A DNA stretch of 64,000 nucleotides, taken from assembly GCF_007991615.1 (NCBI RefSeq), contig NZ_BJYR01000012.1, forward strand, positions 1 through 64,000, in the 5' to 3' direction. Shown one piece after another: positions 47,265 to 58,742 of the stretch (the stretch's first letter is position 1; every line of letters begins with the position of its first letter). Source of the DNA: Novosphingobium sediminis. Lineage in GTDB: Bacteria; Pseudomonadota; Alphaproteobacteria; Sphingomonadales; Sphingomonadaceae. Below the pieces are notes generated by a model. The model saw only the letters and a list, made by a program, of their open reading frames with translations. It was not told the origin of the DNA and searched no databases. Position numbers and translations under genes: made by a program.

Positions 47265-47361
47265 CCCCCCTCCCGCTTGCGGGAGGGGTCGGGGGTGGGC
47301 AGGGGTGAAACGCCGCGTTTGCTGCAGGCCCACCCCAAACCCCTCCCGCAGGCGGGAGGGG
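47265..47361. repeat. palindromic repeat pair between atpD and atpC
   Basis: Two copies of the CCCTCCCGC-N2-GCGGGAGGG palindrome stand with their GGGGTGGGC tails facing inward, the opposite orientation to the other copies in this window. The element fills most of the 120-bp atpD-atpC gap, 12 bp from the atpC start. It may set the lower epsilon-to-beta expression ratio. Confidence 0.85.
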
Positions 47362-47372
47362 CTTAAGAGAAA

Positions 47373-48854
<1,482 letters not shown>

Positions 48855-48889
48855 TTAGAGCGCTTCGGCGCCAAAGTTGCCTGATGTTG

Positions 48890-49762
48890 CTACAGCGCTT
48901 CCGCGCCAGCAATGATTTCGATGAGTTCGGTCGTGATCGCGGCCTGACGGCTGCGGTTGTACTGGATCGTCAGCTTCTGGATCAGCTCGCCCGCGTTGCG
49001 CGTGGCGTTGTCCATCGCGGTCATCGAAGCACCCTGCTCGGATGCTTCACGCTCCAGCAGCGCGCCGAAGACCTGCGTGGTGACGTAGCGCGGCAGCAGC
49101 GCCTCGAGGATTTCCTCTTCGCCGGGCTCGTACTCGACCACGGCATCGCCGCCCGAAGCCACGACGGGCGCGGGCACGGGGATCAGTTGCTGCGTCACGG
49201 GTTCCTGCGTCAGCGCGTTCTTGAACACCGGCGAGACCAGATGGGCGACATCGAACTTGCCTGCCTCGAACATGGCGATCAGTTCGTGCGCGATGGCGCT
49301 GGCCTCGTCGAAGCCGGGCGTGCGCACCAGGCTGGTGTCATACCCGGCGGCAGCGGCAGCCGGGAAGTCACGCCGGATCGGCGCACGGCCCTTCTTGCCC
49401 ACGAGGTAGAAGCTCACCGTCTTGCCCGCGGCTTCGAGTGCGCGAGCCTGCGCCCGTGCTTCCTTGACGATGTTCGAGTTGAGACCGCCGCACAGGCCCT
49501 TGTCGGTATTGACGACAACGAGAAGGTGGCGCTGGTCAGAGCCCGTGCCGCGCATCAGCAGCGGGGCGCTGTCCTGACCCGCAACCTTGCCGGCAAGGCT
49601 GCCCATCACTGCCGCCAGGCGGCTGGCATAGGGGCGCGCGGCTTCGGCAGCCGACTGCGCCTTGCGCAGCTTGGCCGCCGCGACCATCTGCTTGGCCTTG
49701 GTGATCTTCTGGGTCGACTTGACCGAGTTGATCCGGCCCTTGAGTTCCTTAAGCGAGGCCAT
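48890..49762 (-). CDS. atpG: F1 ATP synthase gamma subunit
   Basis: This 290-aa central-shaft subunit has the N-terminal helix [20 protein letters not shown] and C-terminal helix [20 protein letters not shown], the two ends that form the rotor coiled coil. The middle [16 protein letters not shown] is the family signature. It begins 3 bp after the stop of an unexpected exported-protein gene (49766-50143), so its translation is likely linked to that gene as well as to atpA. Confidence 0.97.
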   Translation of the reverse strand: MASLKELKGRINSVKSTQKITKAKQMVAAAKLRKAQSAAEAARPYASRLAAVMGSLAGKVAGQDSAPLLMRGTGSDQRHLLVVVNTDKGLCGGLNSNIVKEARAQARALEAAGKTVSFYLVGKKGRAPIRRDFPAAAAAGYDTSLVRTPGFDEASAIAHELIAMFEAGKFDVAHLVSPVFKNALTQEPVTQQLIPVPAPVVASGGDAVVEYEPGEEEILEALLPRYVTTQVFGALLEREASEQGASMTAMDNATRNAGELIQKLTIQYNRSRQAAITTELIEIIAGAEAL

Positions 49763-49765
49763 GAC

Positions 49766-50142
49766 TTACTTGTCACCTGTCTTGCGAGTGGCATTCCAGT
49801 TGAACAGGAACTTGCGTTGTTCCGCCCAGGTCTGCCCTTCAACGTGATCCCCGACGAGGCACGCCGCGGTATGATACGGTCCCACCCCATCGGTGGTGCG
49901 GAAGCTGACGCAGGTCCGGCCGCGATCGGCTTCCCAGCGTCCTGCTTCGATGTCGTTCTGGTAGAACATGCCCGTTACCGTGCCGTCCCCATTGAGCGTA
50001 AGCACCATCGGCTTGGTGTATGCTTCCCCCGGCTTGGCCGAGAGATCGACCACCCATTCACCTGCGATCGGACCTGCCACCCCGCCCGCAAGGGCCGGAG
50101 TGGGCAGTGCCGCTGCGCAGAGAAGGATGGCCGAAAGCCGCA

Positions 50143-50143
<1 letters not shown>
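49766..50143 (-). CDS. uncharacterised exported protein embedded in the atp operon
   Basis: The 125-aa protein has a clear signal peptide, MRLSAILLCAAALPTPALAG. The mature part is beta-rich (PMVLTLNGDGTVTGMFYQ, AGRWEADRGRTCVSFRTTDG) with two Cys that could form a disulfide, as expected for a periplasmic protein. No family is recognised. The ATG overlaps the atpA stop (TGATG) and the stop is 3 bp from the atpG start, so it sits between two F1 subunit genes with no room for its own promoter. Codon use and GC look like the neighbours. Its link to ATP synthase is unexplained. Confidence 0.85.
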
Positions 50144-51699
<1,556 letters not shown>

Positions 51700-51712
51700 T
51701 TAGCCCTGGGCC

Positions 51713-52267
51713 TTAGCCCTTCATGGCCTGGGCAAGCGAATTGAGACGGGTACGGATCGAGCCGTCGATCATGCGGCTGCCGATCTTAACGACGAGGCCG
51801 CCAAGAATAGCCGGATCGACATGGGCCTTGACCGTGACGGAGCGGCCCTCGCGGGCCTTGAGCTTGTCAGCCAGCTGCGCGAGCTGCGCTTCATCGAGCG
51901 GGTGCGCGGTGGTCACTTCGGCGGTCACTTCGCCGCGCGCGGCAGCAGCGATCACGGTGAACGCGCGCACGACGTCGGGCAGCGAGGCGAGGCGGCGGTT
52001 GGCCGCGAGCACGCCGAGGAAGTTGCGGGTGAGGGTGCTGAGCTTCAGGTGCTCTGCCACCGCATCCACCGCCTTCGCCGCGGCATCGCGCGAAACTTCG
52101 GGGTTCTTGAGCAGCGAGGCAAGATCTGCCGATTCGCGCACCGCAGAAGCGAGGGTGTCGAGGTCGGATTCGACCGCCGTCACGACCCCGTGTTCGCCCG
52201 CCAAGTCATAGAGCGCGGCCGCGTAACGTCCCGCCAAGCTGGCCGTAATCCCGCCGGAAATCTCCAC
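51713..52267 (-). CDS. atpH: F1 ATP synthase delta subunit
   Basis: The 184-aa stator subunit begins [20 protein letters not shown], the N-terminal helical domain that binds alpha. The C-terminal [20 protein letters not shown] is the family signature. The start is GTG at 52267 with AAGGGG upstream. It is the first gene of atpHA-(x)-GDC; the F0 genes are elsewhere, as is usual in alphaproteobacteria. The promoter should lie in 52268-52458, where no clear box is seen. Confidence 0.96.
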   Translation of the reverse strand: MEISGGITASLAGRYAAALYDLAGEHGVVTAVESDLDTLASAVRESADLASLLKNPEVSRDAAAKAVDAVAEHLKLSTLTRNFLGVLAANRRLASLPDVVRAFTVIAAAARGEVTAEVTTAHPLDEAQLAQLADKLKAREGRSVTVKAHVDPAILGGLVVKIGSRMIDGSIRTRLNSLAQAMKG

Positions 52268-52458
52268 GCGCCTTGGTCCCCTTCATCCAGGATGGATCGC
52301 AAATGTAGGTTGCATGAGCCATGGTGCCGTGCACAAAACACAGCGGCCCGCAATGGGGGCGCGCCTAGCAACCAAGTCCCGGCCTGACAAGATGCCAGAT
52401 GCCGATTCCGTGGGGCATTGGGGCAGCGTGGGTGAAATCGCGCAGAATCAGGTGGGCG

Positions 52459-54027
52459 TTACGGCGCGGGATGGCAATTGTACCGCAGCCGCTCATTGGG
52501 TTCGGGGGGGAGCAGCGCGCGGATGCTGCCCTGCGCTTCACCCAGCGCACGGGCTGCCGCTTCGTTCCCGCCGCAAGCTGGTGACTTGAGCTTCGTGCGT
52601 GCCTCCCGCACGGCGGTCATCGCGTCGAGCCCCATGAGGTAGCGCTCGACCGTGTACTCCCGCCGCTCCGGATCGAAACGTGTGACCGAGACTGTCGCTT
52701 CGCCCTGCGGCACGAGCACGCGGCTCCAGCCATCCCCGGCAAGGCCATACTGCGTCTTGCCATTGACGCAGCCGCCCGGAGCCCATGTCAGCGGCACGTC
52801 GGTCACGTCGGAGACGGTAACCCGGCTGCGCTGCGGATCGAGCACGCAGACCAGCTTTTGCGGGGTTTCTGGCGCTTCGGCGCTGGCGTCTGCAGTCGGG
52901 CCGGCCTGGGTCTCGGCCTTGGCTTCGGCGATGATATCCTTCGCCCGCTCGTCGATCAGGCTCAGCGGCGGACGCAGCAGCCAGGTGCCGATGGCCGCCG
53001 TGAGCAGCAGCCCCGCAGCGCCGCCCGCAATCTTCAGTTCGCGCTGCTTGCCGCGCTGCATGAAGGCAAACGCCCCCGCCCCCGCCGCAAACGCCATGAG
53101 CAGCAGCACGGCGGCGATGGCCAGCCCGTTGTCCCGCTCGGACAGGATCTGCAGTTCGGCATCGTGCTGTGCCTTCGCGGCAAAGTCCGCCTGCGCTGCC
53201 TTGCGCGCTTCCGCCTCTGCCGCCAGCCGCGCCTGATCCTCCGCCCCGCGCGCTGCATCTGCGCGGTCGAGATCGGCGATCGAAGTGCAGGGCGTGCCGC
53301 TCGCATGCGGGCTCACGCCGGCCTCCTGCAGGAACGCGGCCAACTCGCGCATCGAGATCGCGAAATAGAACGCCGAATCGGTTGAGTTGTCGCTCACGGT
53401 GCCGAAGCTGTTGACGCCGATCACCCGTCCGCAGGCATCGAGCAGCGGCCCGCCCGAATTGCCCGCCCCGATCGGCGCCGTGTGCAGGATCGTATCGAAG
53501 GCCTTGGACGAGCGCCCTGCGGAGATATAGCCGCGCGTCTTCACGGCGGCCTGCGGGCTGACAAGGTCGCCCATCGAAAGCCCTTCGGCCATGTCGACAT
53601 TGCCGGGATAGCCCGCAGCATAGACTTCCTGGCTATCCGCCGGCGCGCCTGAAAACACCGTCAGCGCCGCGAGCGAGGCGCCTTGCTTCAGCTTGAGCAG
53701 CGCCAGATCGCGCTGGGGCGAATAGGCGGCAATTGTCACGGCAAACCCGCCGCGCCCTTCGGAAGGCACGACCCCCGCCACGATCCCGTCGCTGCTGCGC
53801 AGGTCCTCCACGACATGGGCATTAGTCACCACGAGATCGGGCGCGATGGCAAAGCCCGTGCCATGGCTCACCAATTGTGCCGCGCCGCCGTCATACCGGA
53901 TCAGCACGACGCGCACGACGCCCCGACTGGCAGCGGCGATATCGGCGGGATCGGCCGTCCCCACGCCGGGCAGCGCGGCGATCATGAGGGCGACGAAGGC
54001 GGCGATCAGGCGGTAAAGTCTGTGCAT
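52459..54027 (-). CDS. membrane-bound trypsin-like serine protease
   Basis: The protein has 522 aa. The N-terminal signal (MHRLYRLIAAFVALMIAALP) leads to a trypsin/DegP-like domain with triad segments VVTNAHVVEDL (His), SPQRDLALLKLK (Asp) and IGAGNSGGPLLDACG (Ser). A charged Ala-rich segment (AARGAEDQARLAAEAEARKA) follows, then two hydrophobic helices near 325-385 (LAIAAVLLLMAFAAGAGAFA and IAGGAAGLLLTAAIGTWLL). The tail carries a small domain with VTVSDVTDVPLTWAPGG. No PDZ domain is seen, unlike DegP. The active site should face the periplasm. It is divergent from ogt. Confidence 0.85.
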   Translation of the reverse strand: MHRLYRLIAAFVALMIAALPGVGTADPADIAAASRGVVRVVLIRYDGGAAQLVSHGTGFAIAPDLVVTNAHVVEDLRSSDGIVAGVVPSEGRGGFAVTIAAYSPQRDLALLKLKQGASLAALTVFSGAPADSQEVYAAGYPGNVDMAEGLSMGDLVSPQAAVKTRGYISAGRSSKAFDTILHTAPIGAGNSGGPLLDACGRVIGVNSFGTVSDNSTDSAFYFAISMRELAAFLQEAGVSPHASGTPCTSIADLDRADAARGAEDQARLAAEAEARKAAQADFAAKAQHDAELQILSERDNGLAIAAVLLLMAFAAGAGAFAFMQRGKQRELKIAGGAAGLLLTAAIGTWLLRPPLSLIDERAKDIIAEAKAETQAGPTADASAEAPETPQKLVCVLDPQRSRVTVSDVTDVPLTWAPGGCVNGKTQYGLAGDGWSRVLVPQGEATVSVTRFDPERREYTVERYLMGLDAMTAVREARTKLKSPACGGNEAAARALGEAQGSIRALLPPEPNERLRYNCHPAP

Positions 54028-54129
54028 CGTCCACGGTTGTTGCCGGGATTCGATTGGACCGCAAGCAGCGGGAGGCGTAGCGAGCAGGAAGCCGCTATCG
54101 CCGCCTGACCAAGCAGCAGGAGCACCGCC

Positions 54130-54693
54130 ATGAGCCATTCCGACCAGACGCCTTCCGCCGCAGCTTCTGCTTGGGTCGATGGCGGCCGGGGCACAGTGAT
54201 CCGCTGGGATGTTGCGCAGACCTCGCTCGGCCCGATGCTCGTCGCCGCGAGTGAAAAGGGCGTCGTCCGCCTTTCGTTCGGGGAGGATCCCGCTGTCCTC
54301 GCCGAGCGGTTCCCCAAGGCAGAGCGCGTGCAGGGCGGTGGCACGTTCCCCGCGCTCCTTGTGGAAATCGTAAGAGCCGCCGAGGCCCCCGGCGAGACGG
54401 ATTTCGACCACATCCCCGTCGATGTTTCCGGCACGCCGTTTCAGCAAAGCATCTGGCAGGCCTTGCGCCGCATTCCGAAGGGCGAGACGCGCACTTATGC
54501 CGAGCTTGCCGCCGAAGTCGGCCGGCCCGGCGCGGTGCGCGCGGCGGGCTCTGCCAATGGCGCGAACCACGTCTCGCTGCTCATTCCCTGCCACCGCGTG
54601 ATCCGCACGGACGGCAGCCTTGGCGGCTATGCCTGGGGCCTCGAGATCAAGGCCAGGCTGCTCCAGCGCGAAGGCGCGCTTCTGCTGATTTAG
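54130..54693 (+). CDS. ogt: methylated-DNA--[protein]-cysteine S-methyltransferase
   Basis: The 187-aa protein removes methyl groups from O6-methylguanine by transfer to its own Cys. The active-site motif is LLIPCHRVIRTDGSLGGYAW. The DNA-binding helix region FQQSIWQALRRIPKGETRTY and the Asn/Arg-containing GAVRAAGSANGANHVS precede it. There is no Ada-type N-terminal regulatory domain, so Ogt is the better name. It sits 103 bp from the divergent protease gene. Confidence 0.92.
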   Translation: MSHSDQTPSAAASAWVDGGRGTVIRWDVAQTSLGPMLVAASEKGVVRLSFGEDPAVLAERFPKAERVQGGGTFPALLVEIVRAAEAPGETDFDHIPVDVSGTPFQQSIWQALRRIPKGETRTYAELAAEVGRPGAVRAAGSANGANHVSLLIPCHRVIRTDGSLGGYAWGLEIKARLLQREGALLLI

Positions 54694-54774
54694 CCGCGCG
54701 GTTAAATCGCCTTCCCATCGGGGGCAGGCGTGATGTACCCTCGCGCGGAATCAGAACATCCAAGGGAGAACTCC

Positions 54775-55278
54775 ATGCCCACCGTCACGCTCGAACCCGG
54801 TATGCCGCAGACCATTGGCGAGGCTTTCGCCCACATCGGCACGGTCACCGCGCCCACCGTGACGGACATCAAGGTCATGTGCCTCGTCGAGGCTGCCAGC
54901 CGCGAGCTTTACCGTGCGACCGCAGCAGGCAGCGACAACCCTGCCGTTGCGGACCTGCTCTGCACCAATGGCGACGAGGAGTTCCTCCACGCGACCCGCG
55001 CCGCCGCCGTGCTCAAGGTCCTCACCGGCACGGACTTCACGCCGCCTGAAGCCGATGCCAACCCCTACCTCGCCAGCGGCGTGTTCCCGATCGGCGAACT
55101 CACCCCGGCCGCGCTGCGCAAACTCGCCCAGACCGAGTTCGACGGCGAGACGCTCTACGAGGGCTGGGCCGCGAGCATCGGCAATGATGAAGCCGCCGCA
55201 CTCCTGCGCGCCAATGGCAAGGAGGAAACCGACCACGGCAACCGCCTGCTTCAGGCCGCCGCGCTGCTGGAGGGGTGA
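54775..55278 (+). CDS. ferritin-like di-iron domain protein
   Basis: This 167-aa all-helical protein has two E-x-x-H motifs, NGDEEFLHATRA and GKEETDHGNRL, each preceded by a Glu-bearing helix (MCLVEAASRELYRA and LAQTEFDGETLYEGW). That is the four-helix-bundle iron pattern of ferritin/rubrerythrin relatives. It lacks rubredoxin Cys ligands. Iron storage or peroxide handling is possible. AAGGGAGA precedes the ATG. It is followed, with 5 bp between stop and start, by the PEP-mutase family gene. Confidence 0.75.
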   Translation: MPTVTLEPGMPQTIGEAFAHIGTVTAPTVTDIKVMCLVEAASRELYRATAAGSDNPAVADLLCTNGDEEFLHATRAAAVLKVLTGTDFTPPEADANPYLASGVFPIGELTPAALRKLAQTEFDGETLYEGWAASIGNDEAAALLRANGKEETDHGNRLLQAAALLEG

Positions 55279-55283
55279 GGGCG

Positions 55284-56069
55284 ATGACGGGCGCGGCCTC
55301 GGCTGAAACCATCGCGGCTTTCCGCGCCCTTCACGTGCCGGGCGATCCGCTCGTGCTGGTCAATATCTGGGATGCAGGCTCAGCCCGCGCGGTCGCTGCT
55401 GCCGGGGCCAAGGCCATCGCCACCGGCAGCTATGGCGTCGCGGAAAGCCAGGGCTTCAAGGATGGCGAGACATTTGCGCTCGCCGATGCGATCGCCAATC
55501 TCGAGCGGATCCTGCGGGTCACCGAACTGCCCGTCAGCATCGACTTGGAGGCGGGCTATGGCGCGACGCCAGCCGAAGTCGGCACCTCGGTCGCCGCGGC
55601 ACGCGCGGCAGGCGCCTCGGGCATCAACATGGAAGACCGCCTATCCGGCACCAGCGCTCCGCTGCCTGCGGAGGAAGCTGCCGCCCGCATCGCTGCAGCT
55701 GCCGCCAGCGGCCTCTTCGTCAACGCCCGCTGCGACGTATTCCGCGGCCGCGATGTGGCCGCCGATGGTCCAGCACTTGCCAACGAAGTCATCGAACGCG
55801 TTCGCCGCTATGCCGATGCGGGTGCAGCCGGTTTGTTCGTCCCGTTCTTGTCGGATGCGGCCACCATTTCCGTGATCTGCGAAAGATCGCCTCTTCCGGT
55901 CAATATCCTGTGGTCTCCCCCGTGCGGTGACCGCGACGCGCTCGCCGCGCTTGGCGTGGCGCGCATCAGCCACGGCCACCAGCCATGGGCCGCAGCGATG
56001 GACTGGCTGCGCGAGCAGGCAAGAGCGATATTGGGCGGCGCGGTGCCGCCCTATGCGGCAGGCGCCTGA
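55284..56069 (+). CDS. isocitrate lyase/PEP mutase family protein
   Basis: The 261-aa TIM-barrel protein has LVNIWDAGSARAVAAAGAKA near the N terminus, ATGSYGVAESQGF, then VSIDLEAGYGATPAEVG with the metal-binding acidic cluster and GINMEDRLSGTS. NARCDVFRGRD completes the site. The Cys of true isocitrate lyases (KKCGH) is missing, so this is a PEP mutase/oxaloacetate-decarboxylase-type relative. ATG at 55284 has AGGGG 8 bases upstream; GTG at 55275 overlaps the preceding stop but lacks spacing. The exact C-C or P-C reaction is unknown. Confidence 0.83.
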   Translation: MTGAASAETIAAFRALHVPGDPLVLVNIWDAGSARAVAAAGAKAIATGSYGVAESQGFKDGETFALADAIANLERILRVTELPVSIDLEAGYGATPAEVGTSVAAARAAGASGINMEDRLSGTSAPLPAEEAAARIAAAAASGLFVNARCDVFRGRDVAADGPALANEVIERVRRYADAGAAGLFVPFLSDAATISVICERSPLPVNILWSPPCGDRDALAALGVARISHGHQPWAAAMDWLREQARAILGGAVPPYAAGA

Positions 56070-56072
56070 GGC

Positions 56073-57713
56073 CTACCCCAGTGCCCGATACCCAAACTGC
56101 CGGAACCGCACCGCCCCATCACCTGCTGCATACAGCGCGGGGCGCAGGCTGAGCAGGTTGTCGACCGTGTTGGCGTTGTAGCCGGAAACCTCGCTGCGCA
56201 CGCCGTGGCGCGTCCAGACCTTGCCGTCGATGCTGTAGTAAAACGTCGCGATCTGGTCCTCGCAGGTGATCCTGAGATGCATCTGGCGCGCGGGCGGCGC
56301 GGGTTCCGGCCAGTAGGAGGCCTTGCCGCCGCGCCAGGTCGTCATCCGCTGGCCGTCGATGCCCATGCCGAGGAACAGCCGGTCGTCGAAGAACAGCAGC
56401 AGCCCGCCGTTTGCTGCGCCTTCCAGTTCCAGTTCGGCGGTGATCTCGTAGGCCCGGTCACCCACCTGCTGGGTCAGCACCGTGCCATCCGCCGGGCTTT
56501 TGCCCTTGGCCTCCAGCACCAGTTCGCCGCCGCCCAATCGCACGCGCCGGGCATCGCTGGGGGCGCTGCCGTAGAGGTTCCACAGCGTGCCGAGCCGGCT
56601 GGCGGCAAAGTCGTCCGAATGCGCCATGCCATGCGCCGCCGCTGGCCCGCGCGGCATCGCGAGCGGCTGCGAAAGGTCGCCGCCCTTGGCGCGGAACCAG
56701 CCATCCGCGGTCCATTCGATTGGCTCCAGCAGCGTCTGCCGTCCCAGCGTCAGGTAGCCGTTCTCGTAGCCATGATAGACCATGAACCACTGTCCGCCCG
56801 GCCCTTCGACGCAAGTGGCGTGCCCGCGCGACCACCACATTTCCGCGCGGGACCGGGTCCGCTGGATCGGATTGTGCGGGCAATGCTCCCATGGCCCATG
56901 GACCGACCGCGAGCGCGCAGCGACGATCATGTGTCCCGTTGGCGGCCCGCTGGTGCCGCCAACCGCGTTGACGAGATAGAAGTACCCGCCCCGGCGAAAC
57001 AGCTTCGGGCCTTCGGGTGAATAGGCCTCGGTGATCCAGTCATCGGGATAGCGCCACGCCTCATAGGCCGATTCGACCGGGCTCGCGGTCGCCAGCCCGT
57101 CGGGAGTCAACTTCACCCGCTTGCCGCCGTTGAAGAACAGATAGCGCGCGCCGTCTTCGCCCACCACGTGGCCGGGATCGATCAGCCCGCCGATCCTGAG
57201 GTCGATCGGCTCGCTCCACGGCCCTGCCATCGAAGGCGCGTGGATCACGTAGATATTGGCAAAGCTCGCGAGGCCCTCGGACCACGGCGCCTTCATGAAG
57301 GGGATGTAGATGAAGTAGCGCCCGTCGTGCTTGGCGATGTCGACCGCGAACACCGTCCCCAGAGGTCGGGGGAGGGCAGGCCCCAGCGGACGCCAGTTCA
57401 CCAGATCGCGCGAATGCCAGATCAGCAGGCCCGGCGCGGAATCGAACGACGAGTGCGTCATGTAGTAATCTTCGCCGTCCTTCAGCACGGACGGATCGGG
57501 GTAGTCCCCGGCGAGGATCGGATTGCGGTATGTTCCATTGCCAAGATCGGCGCGCCGCTGCCCCTCGATGCCGCGTGCCCATTGCGGCTGCGCATCGGCG
57601 CCAGATATCCCTGCGCCAGCCTGCGCCGGGTCAACCCTGAGCCCGCTGCCGGTTGCAACCGCGCCTGCTAGGCCCAGCTTCATGATGCTTCTGCGCGATT
57701 CCACCCCGGTCAT
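56073..57713 (-). CDS. Tat-exported glycoside hydrolase family 43 protein
   Basis: The protein has 546 aa. It opens with a twin-arginine signal (ESRRSIMKLGLAGAVATGSG). The five-bladed propeller carries NPILAGDYPDPSVLKDG (general-base Asp), GGLIDPGHVVGEDG (second Asp) and YSPEGPKLFRRG (general-acid Glu). A C-terminal beta-sandwich (about 360-546) includes RLGTLWNLYGSAPSDARRVR. It likely releases xylose or arabinose units from plant cell-wall xylan in the periplasm. No xylose transport or catabolic genes are adjacent. It is convergent with the PEP-mutase family gene, stops 3 bp apart. Confidence 0.88.
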   Translation of the reverse strand: MTGVESRRSIMKLGLAGAVATGSGLRVDPAQAGAGISGADAQPQWARGIEGQRRADLGNGTYRNPILAGDYPDPSVLKDGEDYYMTHSSFDSAPGLLIWHSRDLVNWRPLGPALPRPLGTVFAVDIAKHDGRYFIYIPFMKAPWSEGLASFANIYVIHAPSMAGPWSEPIDLRIGGLIDPGHVVGEDGARYLFFNGGKRVKLTPDGLATASPVESAYEAWRYPDDWITEAYSPEGPKLFRRGGYFYLVNAVGGTSGPPTGHMIVAARSRSVHGPWEHCPHNPIQRTRSRAEMWWSRGHATCVEGPGGQWFMVYHGYENGYLTLGRQTLLEPIEWTADGWFRAKGGDLSQPLAMPRGPAAAHGMAHSDDFAASRLGTLWNLYGSAPSDARRVRLGGGELVLEAKGKSPADGTVLTQQVGDRAYEITAELELEGAANGGLLLFFDDRLFLGMGIDGQRMTTWRGGKASYWPEPAPPARQMHLRITCEDQIATFYYSIDGKVWTRHGVRSEVSGYNANTVDNLLSLRPALYAAGDGAVRFRQFGYRALG

Positions 57714-57836
57714 CCCTTTATTAGAATATTCGTTCTATATTCTCCGATCGGAGCGATTGCAACGTGCGGCGCCTTGGGCTGAGACTGGAACCGGCCCACA
57801 AAATCACGGATAGAGGCCAAGCGGGAGGAAGCAGGC

Positions 57837-58742
57837 GTGCCGATATCAAATGGGGCAGGATTTTCCCCAGCGCTCGCCGCGCTGATCGAAGCCGAACGCC
57901 TGCCCACCAGCTACCGCACGACGATCGATCGGCACTGGCGCCCGCTCGCCGCGTGGATTGCCGCGCGCCGCGCTGTGAAAGGCCGCCCGCTGATCGTCGG
58001 CGTCAGCGGCTCGCAAGGGAGCGGCAAGTCCACACTGTGCCGTATGCTCGAAGCGCTGCTCGCCAGCGAATGCGATCTCCAAGCCGCCACGCTCTCGCTC
58101 GACGACCTCTATCTGACGCGGGCGGAACGGACCGACCTTGCGCGCAATGTCCACCCCCTGTTCGGAACACGCGGCGTACCCGGCACGCACGATGTCGCGC
58201 TTGGCCTCGCCGTGCTGGACGGGGTGCGGGCGGGGCATGGCGGGCTCGTCCTCCCGCGCTTCGACAAGGCGGCGGATGACCGCGCGCCCGAAGCCGCATG
58301 GCCGCGCCTTGCCGCGCCGCCCGATGTCCTCCTGTTTGAAGGCTGGTGCGTGGCGGCTCGTCCGCAGGCCGAGGCAGATCTTATCGCCCCGATCAACCGG
58401 CTTGAGGCCGAGGAAGACCCCGCCGGCATCTGGCGCCGCCATGTCAACACGGCGCTGGCTGGCCCCTACCGCGCGCTGTTCAATGCGCCCGATCTCACCA
58501 TCATGCTGCAAGCCCCCTGCTTCGAGGCGGTCCTTGGCTGGCGGCAATTGCAGGAAGCGAAACTGCGCGCCCGCACCGTCAGCGGCATGTCCGATGCCGA
58601 AATCGCTCGCTTCGTGATGCACTACGAACGCCTGACGCGGCATCTTCTGGCTGACCTGCCGCCGCGTGCAGATGTCCTCATTCCGCTGGCGCCCGATCAC
58701 GCCATCGGCTCGGTTCGCTTCGCCGATCAGACGAAAGAGTAA
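57837..58742 (+). CDS. glycerate-kinase-like (GLYK-type) P-loop kinase
   Basis: The 301-aa P-loop protein has GVSGSQGSGKSTLCRMLEA (about 55-73), a DDLY segment in ATLSLDDLYLT as Walker-B-like/substrate site, and VLLFEGWCVAARP. This set is typical of the phosphoribulokinase/uridine-kinase-like clan and, in detail, of D-glycerate 3-kinases of the plant GLYK type. It would make 3-phosphoglycerate. The start is GTG at 57837 with GGAGGA upstream. The 3' end overlaps priA tail to tail by 16 bp. Pantothenate kinase is excluded by length and motifs, but a different small-molecule kinase remains possible. Confidence 0.78.
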   Translation: MPISNGAGFSPALAALIEAERLPTSYRTTIDRHWRPLAAWIAARRAVKGRPLIVGVSGSQGSGKSTLCRMLEALLASECDLQAATLSLDDLYLTRAERTDLARNVHPLFGTRGVPGTHDVALGLAVLDGVRAGHGGLVLPRFDKAADDRAPEAAWPRLAAPPDVLLFEGWCVAARPQAEADLIAPINRLEAEEDPAGIWRRHVNTALAGPYRALFNAPDLTIMLQAPCFEAVLGWRQLQEAKLRARTVSGMSDAEIARFVMHYERLTRHLLADLPPRADVLIPLAPDHAIGSVRFADQTKE

